A stretch of 64,000 nucleotides of DNA from Ruegeria atlantica. GTDB taxonomy: Bacteria > Pseudomonadota > Alphaproteobacteria > Rhodobacterales > Rhodobacteraceae. The position numbers and the translations under genes were made by a program. Where the stretch lies: assembly GCF_013032455.1 (NCBI RefSeq), contig NZ_WQCF01000003.1:1-64000 (forward strand). Direction: 5' to 3'. Below are positions 18,265-26,278 of this stretch, one piece after another. The notes beneath the pieces are model-generated. The model had not been told where the DNA came from and did no database searches. It saw nothing but the letters and a program-made list of their open reading frames with translations. The number at the start of each line of letters is the position of its first letter. Within the stretch, counting starts at the first letter, position 1.

Positions 18265-19118
18265 GCCGGAACCCGATCAAGGGCCGCTTGTGCGCGGTCT
18301 GCCTCGGCCCGCAGTATGGGCCAATCAGGCACATCTGTATCCCATTCAATCAGAACGGGTTTCGGGCCGGAACGGTCCAGAACGTAGTCCAAAAGCGCCC
18401 AGACCGTATCGACCACCTCGCGTCCATGGCTGTCGATCAGCAGGGGATGGCCGTGGTCGTCTTCATCCTCATCATGACCGCCAAGATGAATCTCGCCCAC
18501 TTTTTCCAGAGGGTAGGCGTCAATATAGCCCTGAGGTGAGTAATCCAGATTGGTGGCCGATACGAAAACATTGTTCACGTCCAGCAGCATGCCACAGCCC
18601 GTGCGGCGCGCGATCTCACGCAGAAAATCCGGTTCGGACCATGTGCTTTCTTCAAACGCCAGATAGCTGGATGGATTTTCTAGCAGCATTTGCCGGCCGA
18701 CGGTGTCCTGCACTAGATCAATATGCTCACAAATACGGGTCAGCGTGGCGTCGGTATACGGCAGGGGTAACAGGTCGTTCAGGAAATGGCTGTCATGGGT
18801 CGACCAGGCCAGATGCTCGGAAAAGCTGGCGGGGTTCAGCCAGCCGATCAATTGTTTCAGTCTTGCCAAGTGATCCGGGTCCAGTGGACCTTCACCGCCA
18901 ATGGATAGGCCGACACCGTGGACAGAGATCGGGAATTGTTCAGAGAGATGACGCAGTTGGGCCAGTGGACGGCCACCATCGCCCATGTAGTTTTCGGCGT
19001 GAATTTCAAGCCACGAGACGGGGTGCGCATTGTCCAGTATCTGCTCAAAGTGCTGAGGCTTATAGCCGACGCCTGGCGCGGCTGGCAGATTGTTCGATCT
19101 GGTCGTGTTATCCAACAT
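18261..19118 (-). CDS. bufB: MNIO (DUF692) peptide-modifying oxidase of the bufferin operon
   Basis: The 285-residue protein is a multinuclear non-heme iron oxidase of the DUF692 family, a TIM barrel that modifies Cys residues of a RiPP precursor. Conserved metal-binding segments are visible: EIHAENYMG, SVHGVGLSIGG, SEHLAWSTHD, LENPSSYL, LLDVNNVFVSA and EIHLGGH. In bufferins the product is a Cys-derived oxazolone/thioamide-type group that binds copper. I chose the ATG giving MLDNTTRS at 19118, with GGGGAG upstream; a TTG five codons before is possible. A hairpin separates it from the precursor gene. Confidence 0.9.
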   Translation of the reverse strand: MLDNTTRSNNLPAAPGVGYKPQHFEQILDNAHPVSWLEIHAENYMGDGGRPLAQLRHLSEQFPISVHGVGLSIGGEGPLDPDHLARLKQLIGWLNPASFSEHLAWSTHDSHFLNDLLPLPYTDATLTRICEHIDLVQDTVGRQMLLENPSSYLAFEESTWSEPDFLREIARRTGCGMLLDVNNVFVSATNLDYSPQGYIDAYPLEKVGEIHLGGHDEDEDDHGHPLLIDSHGREVVDTVWALLDYVLDRSGPKPVLIEWDTDVPDWPILRAEADRAQAALDRVPA

Positions 19119-19145
19119 GTGTGTGCTCCCCAATCACGACGAAGA

Positions 19146-19165
19146 GGCGGGCGATATGGCCCGCC
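19146..19165 (-). other. Hairpin between bufferin precursor and modifying-enzyme genes
   Basis: GGCGGGC and GCCCGCC form a perfect 7-bp stem with a six-base loop in the gap between bufA and bufB. On the minus strand it is followed by TCTTCGTCGTG, too poor in T for full termination. Such a partial attenuator or RNA-end stabiliser would raise precursor over enzyme, a common layout in RiPP operons. Confidence 0.5.
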
Positions 19166-19189
19166 CCTTCGGTTTTTGAAAGCTCAGGC

Positions 19190-19477
19190 TTATGCGGGCA
19201 GGTCGCGGTCCAGCGGTTCCAACGAGCCTTTGCGGCTGTCCGGCAGTTCGATGTCGGCACAGGTGCCGGCGTCTACCAGAGTCCAGGCGTTGCCCTGATA
19301 ATCTACGGTCGAGGTACCGGCGCAGGTTGTGCCGGGGCCAGCGGCGCAGTCGTTCTGACCGGCCAGAGACACGCCATAGCACTTCTCTTTGGCTTGGGCG
19401 GTGGCAGTGGTTGCTGCACCCGAAACGGCGGCTGCGACTGCGCTTGCGATGACCAGTGTTTTTGCGGTGTTCGACAT
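19190..19477 (-). CDS. bufA: Bufferin precursor (DUF2282, BufA1-like)
   Basis: The 95-residue protein has a signal peptide ([20 protein letters not shown]) and a mature domain with the DUF2282 pattern: [14 protein letters not shown], then [11 protein letters not shown], then WTLVDAGTC. Four Cys lie in this core and are the expected sites of MNIO-catalysed modification. The C-terminal tail after the last Cys is acidic and Pro-containing. Family knowledge: bufferins are exported copper-binding peptides that buffer copper in the periplasm. An AAGGGA ribosome site precedes the ATG. About 220 bases upstream form the presumed stress-induced promoter region. Confidence 0.88.
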   Translation of the reverse strand: MSNTAKTLVIASAVAAAVSGAATTATAQAKEKCYGVSLAGQNDCAAGPGTTCAGTSTVDYQGNAWTLVDAGTCADIELPDSRKGSLEPLDRDLPA

Positions 19478-19649
19478 CTCGGTAATCCCTTTTGATGACT
19501 GCGTATGTCTTCTTGTGACAATGACAAAGGTAGTGCTTGTGGGGCTGCAGTTGAATTCACGAGCACGTGTCTCACAACCCCGTCAGGACATGATATGCCC
19601 TCTTGCAAGTTAATAAACTGTTTTTGAAAAGAAAAATGGCAATTGTTTC

Positions 19650-19677
19650 AATCCGACCCCAAAAATGAGGTCGGATT
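19650..19677 (-). terminator. Terminator-like hairpin after thrS
   Basis: AATCCGACC and GGTCGGATT form a perfect 9-bp stem around a ten-base loop, 22 bases after the thrS stop on the minus strand. A T-rich stretch follows only after a spacer (ATTTTTCTTTTC). It probably ends thrS before the bufA promoter region. Confidence 0.55.
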
Positions 19678-19699
19678 ACCAGCAATTTGCTGCCGAATG

Positions 19700-21658
19700 T
19701 TACAACAGGTCGGGCGGAGTTGCGGCCTTGGATAGCTCAATTGTTACAGCTTCAAGCGATTGAACCTGTGTTTGTTTTTCACCCAAGCGACGGACGCTCA
19801 CAGTACGCTCTTCGACTTCACGGTGACCGACGGCCAGAATGACCGGTACTTTGCCAACCGAATGCTCGCGGACCTTGTAGTTGATCTTTTCGTTGCGAAT
19901 GTCGGCTTCGGCCCGCACTCCGGCAGCTTTCAATGTTTCGACCACTTCGTTCACATAGTCATCTGCTTCGGATGTGATCGAGGCGACAACAACCTGACGC
20001 GGTGCGAGCCAGAATGGCAGCTTGCCCGCGTGCTCTTCGATCAGAATGCCGATGAAGCGTTCGAATGAGCCCAACGTCGCGCGGTGCAGCATGAACGGGC
20101 GGTGCTTGGCACCATCTGCCCCGATAAAGCTGGCGTCCAGACGTTCGGGCAGGTTGGGGTCAACCTGCAGCGTGCCGCACTGCCACGTCCGGCCGATGGC
20201 GTCGGTCAGAGTGAATTCCAGCTTGGGCCCGTAGAACGCGCCTTCGCCTTCGAGCAGTTCATAGTCATACCCGGCGGCCTTACAGGCATCGCCCAGCGCC
20301 TTTTCAACCAGATCCCAGCTTTCATCCGAGCCGATCCGTTTTTCCGGGCGGGTGGACAGTTTGATCGTCCAGTCATGGAAGCCCAGATCGGCATAAACCT
20401 TGGACAGGAATGCGATGAACTTGGCGGTCTCGGATTCGATCTGATCCTCGGCACAGAAGATATGGCCATCGTCCTGCGTGAACCCGCGCACACGCATTAT
20501 CCCATGCAGCGCGCCCGAGGGTTCGTATCGGGCACACGATCCGAACTCGGCCATGCGCAGGGGCAGGTCGCGATAGGATTTCAGGCCCTGATTGAACACC
20601 TGTACGTGGCAGGGACAGTTCATTGGCTTCAGCGCGTTGATTGCCTTTTCGCGGGCATGGTCCTCGTCGACTTCGACGATGAACATGTTTTCTTGGTATT
20701 TGTCCCAGTGGCCCGAGGCCTCCCACAATTTGCGGTCAACGACTTGCGGAGTGTTGACCTCGACATAGCCGTCACGCTCCTGCATCCGGCGCATATAGTC
20801 CTGCAGGGTGGTGTAGATCTTCCAGCCGTTCGGATGCCAGAAGATCTGGCCCGGCGCCTCTTCCTGCATATGGAACAGGTTCATCTCGCGGCCCAGCTTG
20901 CGGTGATCGCGTTTAGCGGCCTCCTCAAGCATGTGCAGGTGCGCTTTCAGCTTTTCCTTGCCAGTGAAGGCCACGCCGTAAATGCGTTGCAGCATCGCGC
21001 GGTCGCTATCGCCGCGCCAATAAGCACCCGCGATGGACATCAGCTTGAACGCGTCGCCCGGCAGTTGGCCGGTATGCTGCAGGTGAGGGCCGCGGCACAA
21101 ATCCTGCCAATGGCCGTGCCAGTACATGCGCAGCGGCTCGTCGCCCGGAATGGCTTCGATCAGTTCAACTTTGTAAGGCTCGTTGTTGGCCTTGTAGAAC
21201 TCGATCGCGCGGTCGCGGTCCCAGACCTCGGTGGTGACGGGATCACGTTTGTTGATGATCTCTTTCATCTTTTTTTCGATGAGGCCGAGATCTTCGGGCG
21301 TGAAAGGCTCTTCGCGATCAAAGTCGTAGTACCAGCCGTTTTCAATGACGGGGCCGATGGTGACCTTGGTCGCGGGCCAGATTTCCTGCACCGCGCGCGC
21401 CATGACATGGGCCAGATCGTGACGGATCAGCTCATTGGCCTGAACCTCATCCTTCATGGTGTGGATGGCGATGTCGGAATCGGCCTCGATGGGCCACTGC
21501 AGGTCCCAGTGCTGGCCATTCACCGTGGCCGAGATGGCCTTTTTCGCCAGTGAGGTCGAGATATCGGCAGCCACCTGCGCGGGCGTTACGCCTGCTTCGT
21601 AAGAACGTGCATTGCCATCGGGAAAGGTGAGTGAGACGGATTTTGCATCCAGGGCCAT
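19700..21658 (-). CDS. thrS: Threonyl-tRNA synthetase
   Basis: ThrRS charges tRNA-Thr and edits mis-charged Ser. The N-terminal TGS-like domain covers about residues 1-60, and the editing domain carries [12 protein letters not shown] and later [15 protein letters not shown]. The class II core has motif 2-type sequence around [26 protein letters not shown], the zinc-binding NCPCH, and motif 3 near [12 protein letters not shown]. The C-terminal anticodon-binding domain ends near KAATPPDLL. The 652-residue length fits. The ATG at 21658 has GAGGAG upstream; an extension of ten codons is possible but lacks a site. Confidence 0.95.
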   Translation of the reverse strand: MALDAKSVSLTFPDGNARSYEAGVTPAQVAADISTSLAKKAISATVNGQHWDLQWPIEADSDIAIHTMKDEVQANELIRHDLAHVMARAVQEIWPATKVTIGPVIENGWYYDFDREEPFTPEDLGLIEKKMKEIINKRDPVTTEVWDRDRAIEFYKANNEPYKVELIEAIPGDEPLRMYWHGHWQDLCRGPHLQHTGQLPGDAFKLMSIAGAYWRGDSDRAMLQRIYGVAFTGKEKLKAHLHMLEEAAKRDHRKLGREMNLFHMQEEAPGQIFWHPNGWKIYTTLQDYMRRMQERDGYVEVNTPQVVDRKLWEASGHWDKYQENMFIVEVDEDHAREKAINALKPMNCPCHVQVFNQGLKSYRDLPLRMAEFGSCARYEPSGALHGIMRVRGFTQDDGHIFCAEDQIESETAKFIAFLSKVYADLGFHDWTIKLSTRPEKRIGSDESWDLVEKALGDACKAAGYDYELLEGEGAFYGPKLEFTLTDAIGRTWQCGTLQVDPNLPERLDASFIGADGAKHRPFMLHRATLGSFERFIGILIEEHAGKLPFWLAPRQVVVASITSEADDYVNEVVETLKAAGVRAEADIRNEKINYKVREHSVGKVPVILAVGHREVEERTVSVRRLGEKQTQVQSLEAVTIELSKAATPPDLL

Positions 21659-21785
21659 ATCGGCTCTCCTCGTCGGTTTGGCGCCCACTGAACGCCCGGT
21701 TGCGGGTTATGGTGTGCGGCTCATTTGGCAGGGGTTCGCGGTTGTGTCAAGGGTCGGAGCGAGGGGCCGGCCCCTCGCGCTCCCC

Positions 21786-21808
21786 GGAGTATTTCGGAAA
21801 AGATGAAG
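21786..21808 (-). repeat. Copy A of a dispersed 23-bp intergenic repeat
   Basis: Read on the minus strand, this copy begins CTTCATCTTTTC and ends AAATACTCC. It matches the copy at 60720-60742 at 21 of 23 positions by eye; the two differences lie at the centre (CG against AA). It lies in the gap between thrS and the hydrolase gene and is not part of a coding sequence. Confidence 0.6.
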
Positions 21809-21866
21809 TGGGCGAATTGCACTTGGGGGTGGGGCGTGCATGATGCGGAAAAGGAAAGAGGGTTTC

Positions 21867-22616
21867 ATGGCAGCAACGGATTTTCTGGATACCGCTCAGG
21901 GGCGGCGGTTGGCGTATCACAAGAGCGAAGGTGTGGGGCCGACCATCGTTTTTCTGGGTGGGCTGAAGTCGGATATGGAAGGTACCAAGGCGGTGCATCT
22001 TGAAGCCTGGGCACAAGCACGGGGGCAGGCGTTTTTGCGGTTTGATTATTCCGGGCATGGCGAAAGTTCTGAGGCGTTTACCGATGGTTGTATCGGAGAT
22101 TGGCATGAGGACACGGTTGCGGCCATGACGGCCTTGACCGAGGGGCCGCTGATCGTTGTCGGGTCGTCCATGGGTGGGTGGCAGGCGTTGCTGCTGGCCA
22201 AGGTCATGCCTGAACGGATTGCAGGTATGGTTGGTATCGCCGCCGCGCCGGACTTTACCGAAGATGGGTATTGGGCTTCGTTCAGTGACGAACAGAAGGC
22301 TGCGCTGGACAGCGTTGGGCATGTAGAACTGCCTTCGGATTACATGGAACCCTATATCATCACCAAGCGGATGATCGAGGACGGGCGGCAGCGCCTGGTA
22401 CTGCGTGACGCACTAAGTTTGCCGTTCCCGGTACGGTTCCTGCAGGGCACTGCGGATACTGCGGTTTCCACCGAAACTGCCGTGCGGTTGCTGGAACATG
22501 CAACCGGACCGGATATGCGCCTGTTGTTGGTCAAGGACGCTGATCATCGCTTTTCGGACGGTCCCTGTTTGGGTTTGATCGAAAACGCGGTTCTTGAGGT
22601 GATGGAGGCCGGCTGA
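21867..22616 (+). CDS. Alpha/beta hydrolase (carboxylesterase-like)
   Basis: The 249-residue protein has a nucleophile elbow GSSMGGW near residue 91, an acidic residue in the second half (LQGTADTAVST), and a late His in KDADHRFSDGP near 228. All three members of the Ser-Asp-His triad are therefore present, in contrast to the hydrolase at 1041. It resembles BEM46/serine-aminopeptidase-like esterases. The ATG at 21867 has AGAGGG upstream. Its stop overlaps the start of the next hydrolase gene (TGATG), so the two are co-translated. Confidence 0.85.
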   Translation: MAATDFLDTAQGRRLAYHKSEGVGPTIVFLGGLKSDMEGTKAVHLEAWAQARGQAFLRFDYSGHGESSEAFTDGCIGDWHEDTVAAMTALTEGPLIVVGSSMGGWQALLLAKVMPERIAGMVGIAAAPDFTEDGYWASFSDEQKAALDSVGHVELPSDYMEPYIITKRMIEDGRQRLVLRDALSLPFPVRFLQGTADTAVSTETAVRLLEHATGPDMRLLLVKDADHRFSDGPCLGLIENAVLEVMEAG

Positions 22617-23608
22617 TGCGGCTGTTTGGGTGGGTTCTTGGACGCCTGCTGCTTGCGCTGATTGTTGTCGGTGGGCTGATCTATTGGTTTGGGCCGCGAG
22701 AAGAGGTCAATCTGCACCCGCGATTTGATCCGCGCAAGTTCGGTGAAGGGGTTCAGGTTTATTTCGAAACTACTGAATCTGCCTATGACGACATCGTGCC
22801 TGGGGTCGAAAAACGCGTGATCTGGCAGGATGGGTTCAAGGAACAGCGCACCCCGGTTTCGGTTCTTTATGTCCACGGCTTCTCGGCCTCGTCCGAGGAA
22901 ATCCGCCCGGTGCCTGACATGGTGGCTGACGCGTTGGGGGCCAATCTGGTTTATACGCGACTACAGGGCCATGGTCGGGATGGCAACGCGATGGCCGAAG
23001 GGACGGCTTCGGGCTGGATGTATGACATGGCCGAAGGGCTGGCAGCGGCACGGGCTGTAGGCGACAAGGTTGTCGTCATTTCGACCTCGACCGGTGGAAC
23101 GCTGGCTGCGGCCGCCGCGCCGGATGATGAGTTGAGCCGGAACGTGGCTGGGATGGTCTTTGTCTCACCGAATTTTGGCGTGAATACGCCGGGCGCGCGG
23201 ATTCCCAGCCTGCCGTGGGCGCGCAGTTGGCTGCCTCTGGTGATGGGAGAAGAGCGTGACGTTTCCGGCCCGGACCCAGAGCTGAATAAATACTGGTCGG
23301 CGGTCTATCCTTGGGAGGCTGTCGTGCCGATGACCGTGTTGGTCGAAACCGTTTATGATTTGGACTTCTCGGACGCGCAGGTGCCCGCGCTATTCTGGTT
23401 TTCGGATGACGATCAGGTGGTGCGGCCTGATTTGACGCATAAAGTGGTTGAGGCCTGGGGTGGTCCCGCAACGGTGCAACTGGTGACGATGGGGCCGGGG
23501 GATGATCCCATGTCGCATGTGATCGCGGGGCGTCTGATGTCACCGGGCCAAACTGACGCGACTGTATCGGGCATTTTAAGTTGGCTCAAAGGGATCGGAG
23601 TGGAGTAG
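22616..23608 (+). CDS. Membrane-anchored alpha/beta hydrolase
   Basis: The 330-residue protein begins with one hydrophobic helix (GWVLGRLLLALIVVGGLIYW) that anchors it in the inner membrane. A hydrolase domain follows: YVHGFSAS near residue 85, RLQGHGRDG near 114, and the elbow STSTGGT near 155, where the first Gly of the usual GxSxG is Ser. The acid lies in FSDDDQVV near 263 and the His in DPMSHVIAG near 302. It overlaps the preceding hydrolase gene by one base and is followed two bases later by the 23611 gene, forming a three-gene operon. Confidence 0.83.
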   Translation: MRLFGWVLGRLLLALIVVGGLIYWFGPREEVNLHPRFDPRKFGEGVQVYFETTESAYDDIVPGVEKRVIWQDGFKEQRTPVSVLYVHGFSASSEEIRPVPDMVADALGANLVYTRLQGHGRDGNAMAEGTASGWMYDMAEGLAAARAVGDKVVVISTSTGGTLAAAAAPDDELSRNVAGMVFVSPNFGVNTPGARIPSLPWARSWLPLVMGEERDVSGPDPELNKYWSAVYPWEAVVPMTVLVETVYDLDFSDAQVPALFWFSDDDQVVRPDLTHKVVEAWGGPATVQLVTMGPGDDPMSHVIAGRLMSPGQTDATVSGILSWLKGIGVE

Positions 23609-23610
23609 CG

Positions 23611-24243
23611 ATGCGCAAGCCGGGCAGTTTGTGGAGCCTTGAAACGCTGGGTCGCGTGCGCCTGTCCCGCCATTTCTTCATGCGCGATTTTCTGTATTCC
23701 GAAATCGGAAATTTCCATAAAAAACAGAACCTTCCCGACAACCCTGATCTTGCCATCGAAACTGGGCGCGCGTTTTGTCAGACCCTGTTGGACCCGCTTG
23801 AAGAGACATTTGGGCGTATCGCGGTTCGGTCCGGGTACCGATCTCCCTCACTGAACCAGTTCGGCAACGAAAACCGTCTGAACTGCGCCCGCAACGACAA
23901 CCCGTTGGAGTGTCACATCTGGGACAGGGGTGAGGGGGATGCGCGAATTGCCGGTGCGTCGATCGTTATTCCGTGGTTTGCTGATCAGTACGAAACCGGG
24001 CGCGATTGGCGCGATTTGGCATGGTGGATTCACGATCACCTGGACTATTCCGAGATCTGGTTTTTTCCCAAACTGTGCGCATTCAATCTGGTCTGGCGGC
24101 CCAAGCCTCATCGTCGGATCGACAGCTATATTGCACCGCGAGGCTGCTTGTTAAGGCCCGGGGATGAGCCGGCCGAAAGCTTGGAGGCGCGCCGCGCAAG
24201 GTATGCCGATTTTCCGGGTTTTCGGGGCATCACCTATCCTTGA
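23611..24243 (+). CDS. Conserved protein with a peptidase M15/Hedgehog-like core
   Basis: The 210-residue protein contains VRSGYRSPSLNQFG near residues 72-85 and ECHIWDR near 100, which recall the R-S-x-R-S-x-x-x-N and H-x-x-x-x-D elements of zinc D,D-peptidases. A later WWIHDHLDYSEIWF segment supplies further His. The full zinc set is not clearly complete, so catalysis is uncertain. No signal peptide is visible. A GGAG site precedes the ATG, and it follows the membrane-anchored hydrolase by two bases, so it is the third gene of that operon. Confidence 0.65.
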   Translation: MRKPGSLWSLETLGRVRLSRHFFMRDFLYSEIGNFHKKQNLPDNPDLAIETGRAFCQTLLDPLEETFGRIAVRSGYRSPSLNQFGNENRLNCARNDNPLECHIWDRGEGDARIAGASIVIPWFADQYETGRDWRDLAWWIHDHLDYSEIWFFPKLCAFNLVWRPKPHRRIDSYIAPRGCLLRPGDEPAESLEARRARYADFPGFRGITYP

Positions 24244-24303
24244 AACACCTGAGCGTAAGAGTAGGGTGTTGACTAGAAGGGTGAGCAGACCTGCGCGATT
24301 GGA

Positions 24304-24888
24304 TCACGTATATAGCTGAGCGCGCTCAGCCTTGCTGAGTATCTTAGGTGTCGCCACGGGTGCACCGCTGTTTGCATCGAAGAAGGGCGTTTTTTTCCAG
24401 CTACCGGACAACCAGGATTTGGTGAGGCGTTTCAGCATCCCAATAGCCGCATAGCGCAGTTTTTCATGGGACTGTTTGCCTCCGGTTTGCGGAACAAAGC
24501 CGCGGGTCGTGATGGGGCCTAGCCCACTGGGATCAGCGATGCGCTTAACGATGAACCCGGCGAACGGAACCTTCGCGGTACGCGCCGTCGTCGCCAACGG
24601 CGCATTGCAGCAACCGGCATACCAGCGAAGCATCCCCTTGGGGCTGAGCTGCATCAACGCGAGATGTTCGGCACCGCCTTCAATGCGGATTTCTTCGGGG
24701 CTCATCTGTAGAATGTCGACCGGACCGGGGGCCGGGTCGGGTTGCTCGAAATACAGCTGCGCCGCACGACAATCATGGCAAAAACAACCAACATGCGTGC
24801 CCGAGTGACCCCCGGCAGCAGTAATGTGCCCGTGCAATGAACCGCAATTGCAGGAGAAAGGCGTTTCCTTGGTCGCCCTCCTGCTCAT
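24304..24888 (-). CDS. DUF6151 family, GFA-like zinc protein
   Basis: The 194-residue protein has Cys clusters like the glutathione-dependent formaldehyde-activating fold: CNCGSLHG near the start, CFCHDC about 25 residues later and AGCCN near 85. These could bind zinc. The remainder matches what I recall of DUF6151. It lies four bases after the start side of the phaZ stop and reads in the same direction, so phaZ and this gene are probably one unit. A formaldehyde or thiol-related role is a guess. Confidence 0.72.
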   Translation of the reverse strand: MSRRATKETPFSCNCGSLHGHITAAGGHSGTHVGCFCHDCRAAQLYFEQPDPAPGPVDILQMSPEEIRIEGGAEHLALMQLSPKGMLRWYAGCCNAPLATTARTAKVPFAGFIVKRIADPSGLGPITTRGFVPQTGGKQSHEKLRYAAIGMLKRLTKSWLSGSWKKTPFFDANSGAPVATPKILSKAERAQLYT

Positions 24889-24892
24889 TTTA

Positions 24893-26164
24893 TCAGGCGA
24901 CTTTGTTGCTGTTGGCAGCACGCTGACGCGATTTGCGCGTGTTTGCGTTCATAAAGTCGATCACCAGCGGCCGGATGTTATAGCGCCAGCTGCGTCCGGC
25001 AAAGATACCGTAGTGGCCGGCATCGGGCTCAACATGGTTGGCTTTTTTCTCATCAGGCAATCCGGTGCACAGGTCCAGCGCGGCGATACACTGGCCGGGG
25101 GCCGAAATGTCGTCGTTTGCGCCTTCGACCGTCTTGACCGCAACATCGGTGATTTTGCCGATATCGACTTTGTGGCCAGCGACAACAAATTCGTTTCGGG
25201 CGATTTCGCGATTCTTGAACACACGTTCAACCGTTGACAGGTAGAACTCGGCGGTCATGTCCATGACGGCCAGATACTCGTCATAGAAACGGTTGTGGGC
25301 ATCGTGGTCAGAGGCCTCACCCCGCATGACACGCTGAATCTGGTCCGAAAAGGCCTGAGAGTGACGCTCGGCGTTCATCGACATGAACGATGCCAGCTGC
25401 AACAGGCCGGGATAAACCATGCGGCCCACGCCCTTGTATTTGAAACCGACGCGCTGAATCATGGTCTCTTCCAGCTGCCCCATTGTGACGCGGCGACCGA
25501 AATCGGTCACGTCAGTAGGAGTGGCATCAGGGTCAACAGGACCACCGATCAAGGTCAGGGTGCTGGGTTGAGCCTTGGGCTCGACCTCGGCCAGGTATGC
25601 GGTCGCGGCCAGCGTCAGGGGTACGGGTTGGCACACGGCGACAACGTGGGTATCGGGGCCAAGCTCTTTCATAAAATCGACAAGATATAGAGTATAGTCC
25701 TCTACATCGAACTTGCCTTCGGACACAGGGATGTCGCGCGCATTATGCCAATCTGTGACATAAACTTCGCAATTGACCAGCAGGCTTTTTACGGTCGATC
25801 GCAGCAACGTTGCATAGTGGCCAGACATCGGCGCAACAAGCAAAACCTTGCGGGGTTGTTCTTCGCGGCCGTTAACGCGGAAGTGTACCAGATCACCAAA
25901 TGGGCGTTCGACAACAGTTGCGACGTCGACCAGATGGTCCTTGCCGTCTTCGCAGGTAAACGTGCGGATACCCCAGTCGGGCTTGACGACCATGCGCTGA
26001 AATGTACGCTCAGTCACCTCACCCCATGCGGCCATCATGCTAAAGCCAGGATTGGGGACCATGGAGAACATTGGATAGGATGCCATGGCACTGGCAGTGG
26101 CGCCCATCCATTGGTTGGTATTGCGCAACGTCTCCATCAAGTCGTATGTCATCATATAACGCAT
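24893..26164 (-). CDS. phaZ: Intracellular polyhydroxyalkanoate depolymerase
   Basis: PhaZ breaks down stored PHA granules. The 423-residue protein has the family N-terminus rich in Met and aromatic residues, GREEQPRKVLLVAPMSGHYATLLR near 100-120, and a Cys-type nucleophile elbow (AVCQPVPLTLA) near residue 180. EPDAGHYGIFAGRSWR near the end carries the catalytic His. It is divergent from phaC; the gap contains a CTGC-N3-GCAG palindrome that could let PhaR control both directions. Confidence 0.93.
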   Translation of the reverse strand: MRYMMTYDLMETLRNTNQWMGATASAMASYPMFSMVPNPGFSMMAAWGEVTERTFQRMVVKPDWGIRTFTCEDGKDHLVDVATVVERPFGDLVHFRVNGREEQPRKVLLVAPMSGHYATLLRSTVKSLLVNCEVYVTDWHNARDIPVSEGKFDVEDYTLYLVDFMKELGPDTHVVAVCQPVPLTLAATAYLAEVEPKAQPSTLTLIGGPVDPDATPTDVTDFGRRVTMGQLEETMIQRVGFKYKGVGRMVYPGLLQLASFMSMNAERHSQAFSDQIQRVMRGEASDHDAHNRFYDEYLAVMDMTAEFYLSTVERVFKNREIARNEFVVAGHKVDIGKITDVAVKTVEGANDDISAPGQCIAALDLCTGLPDEKKANHVEPDAGHYGIFAGRSWRYNIRPLVIDFMNANTRKSRQRAANSNKVA

Positions 26165-26243
26165 GGATAAAGGGGCCTCCCAAATGTCAGCATCTTACTT
26201 CGGACCATTCGCCGCTTTGCCCCCCGACACCCACGACGTTATT

Positions 26244-26254
26244 CTGCACAGCAG
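26244..26254. promoter_or_regulatory. PhaR operator candidate between phaZ and phaC
   Basis: CTGCACAGCAG is a perfect CTGC-N3-GCAG palindrome 24 bases before the phaC ATG. The same pattern occurs twice before phaP and, less perfectly, before phaR. It matches the type of site reported for PhaR in Rhodobacter sphaeroides. Confidence 0.65.
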
Positions 26255-26278
26255 CGAGGTTAGGGGGGATTCGGTAAA

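Noticed and set aside
20084..21553. A 489-codon open frame on the plus strand opposite thrS
   Set aside because: It is the complement of a clear threonyl-tRNA synthetase; its translation has no family features and follows the GC-rich third-position shadow pattern.
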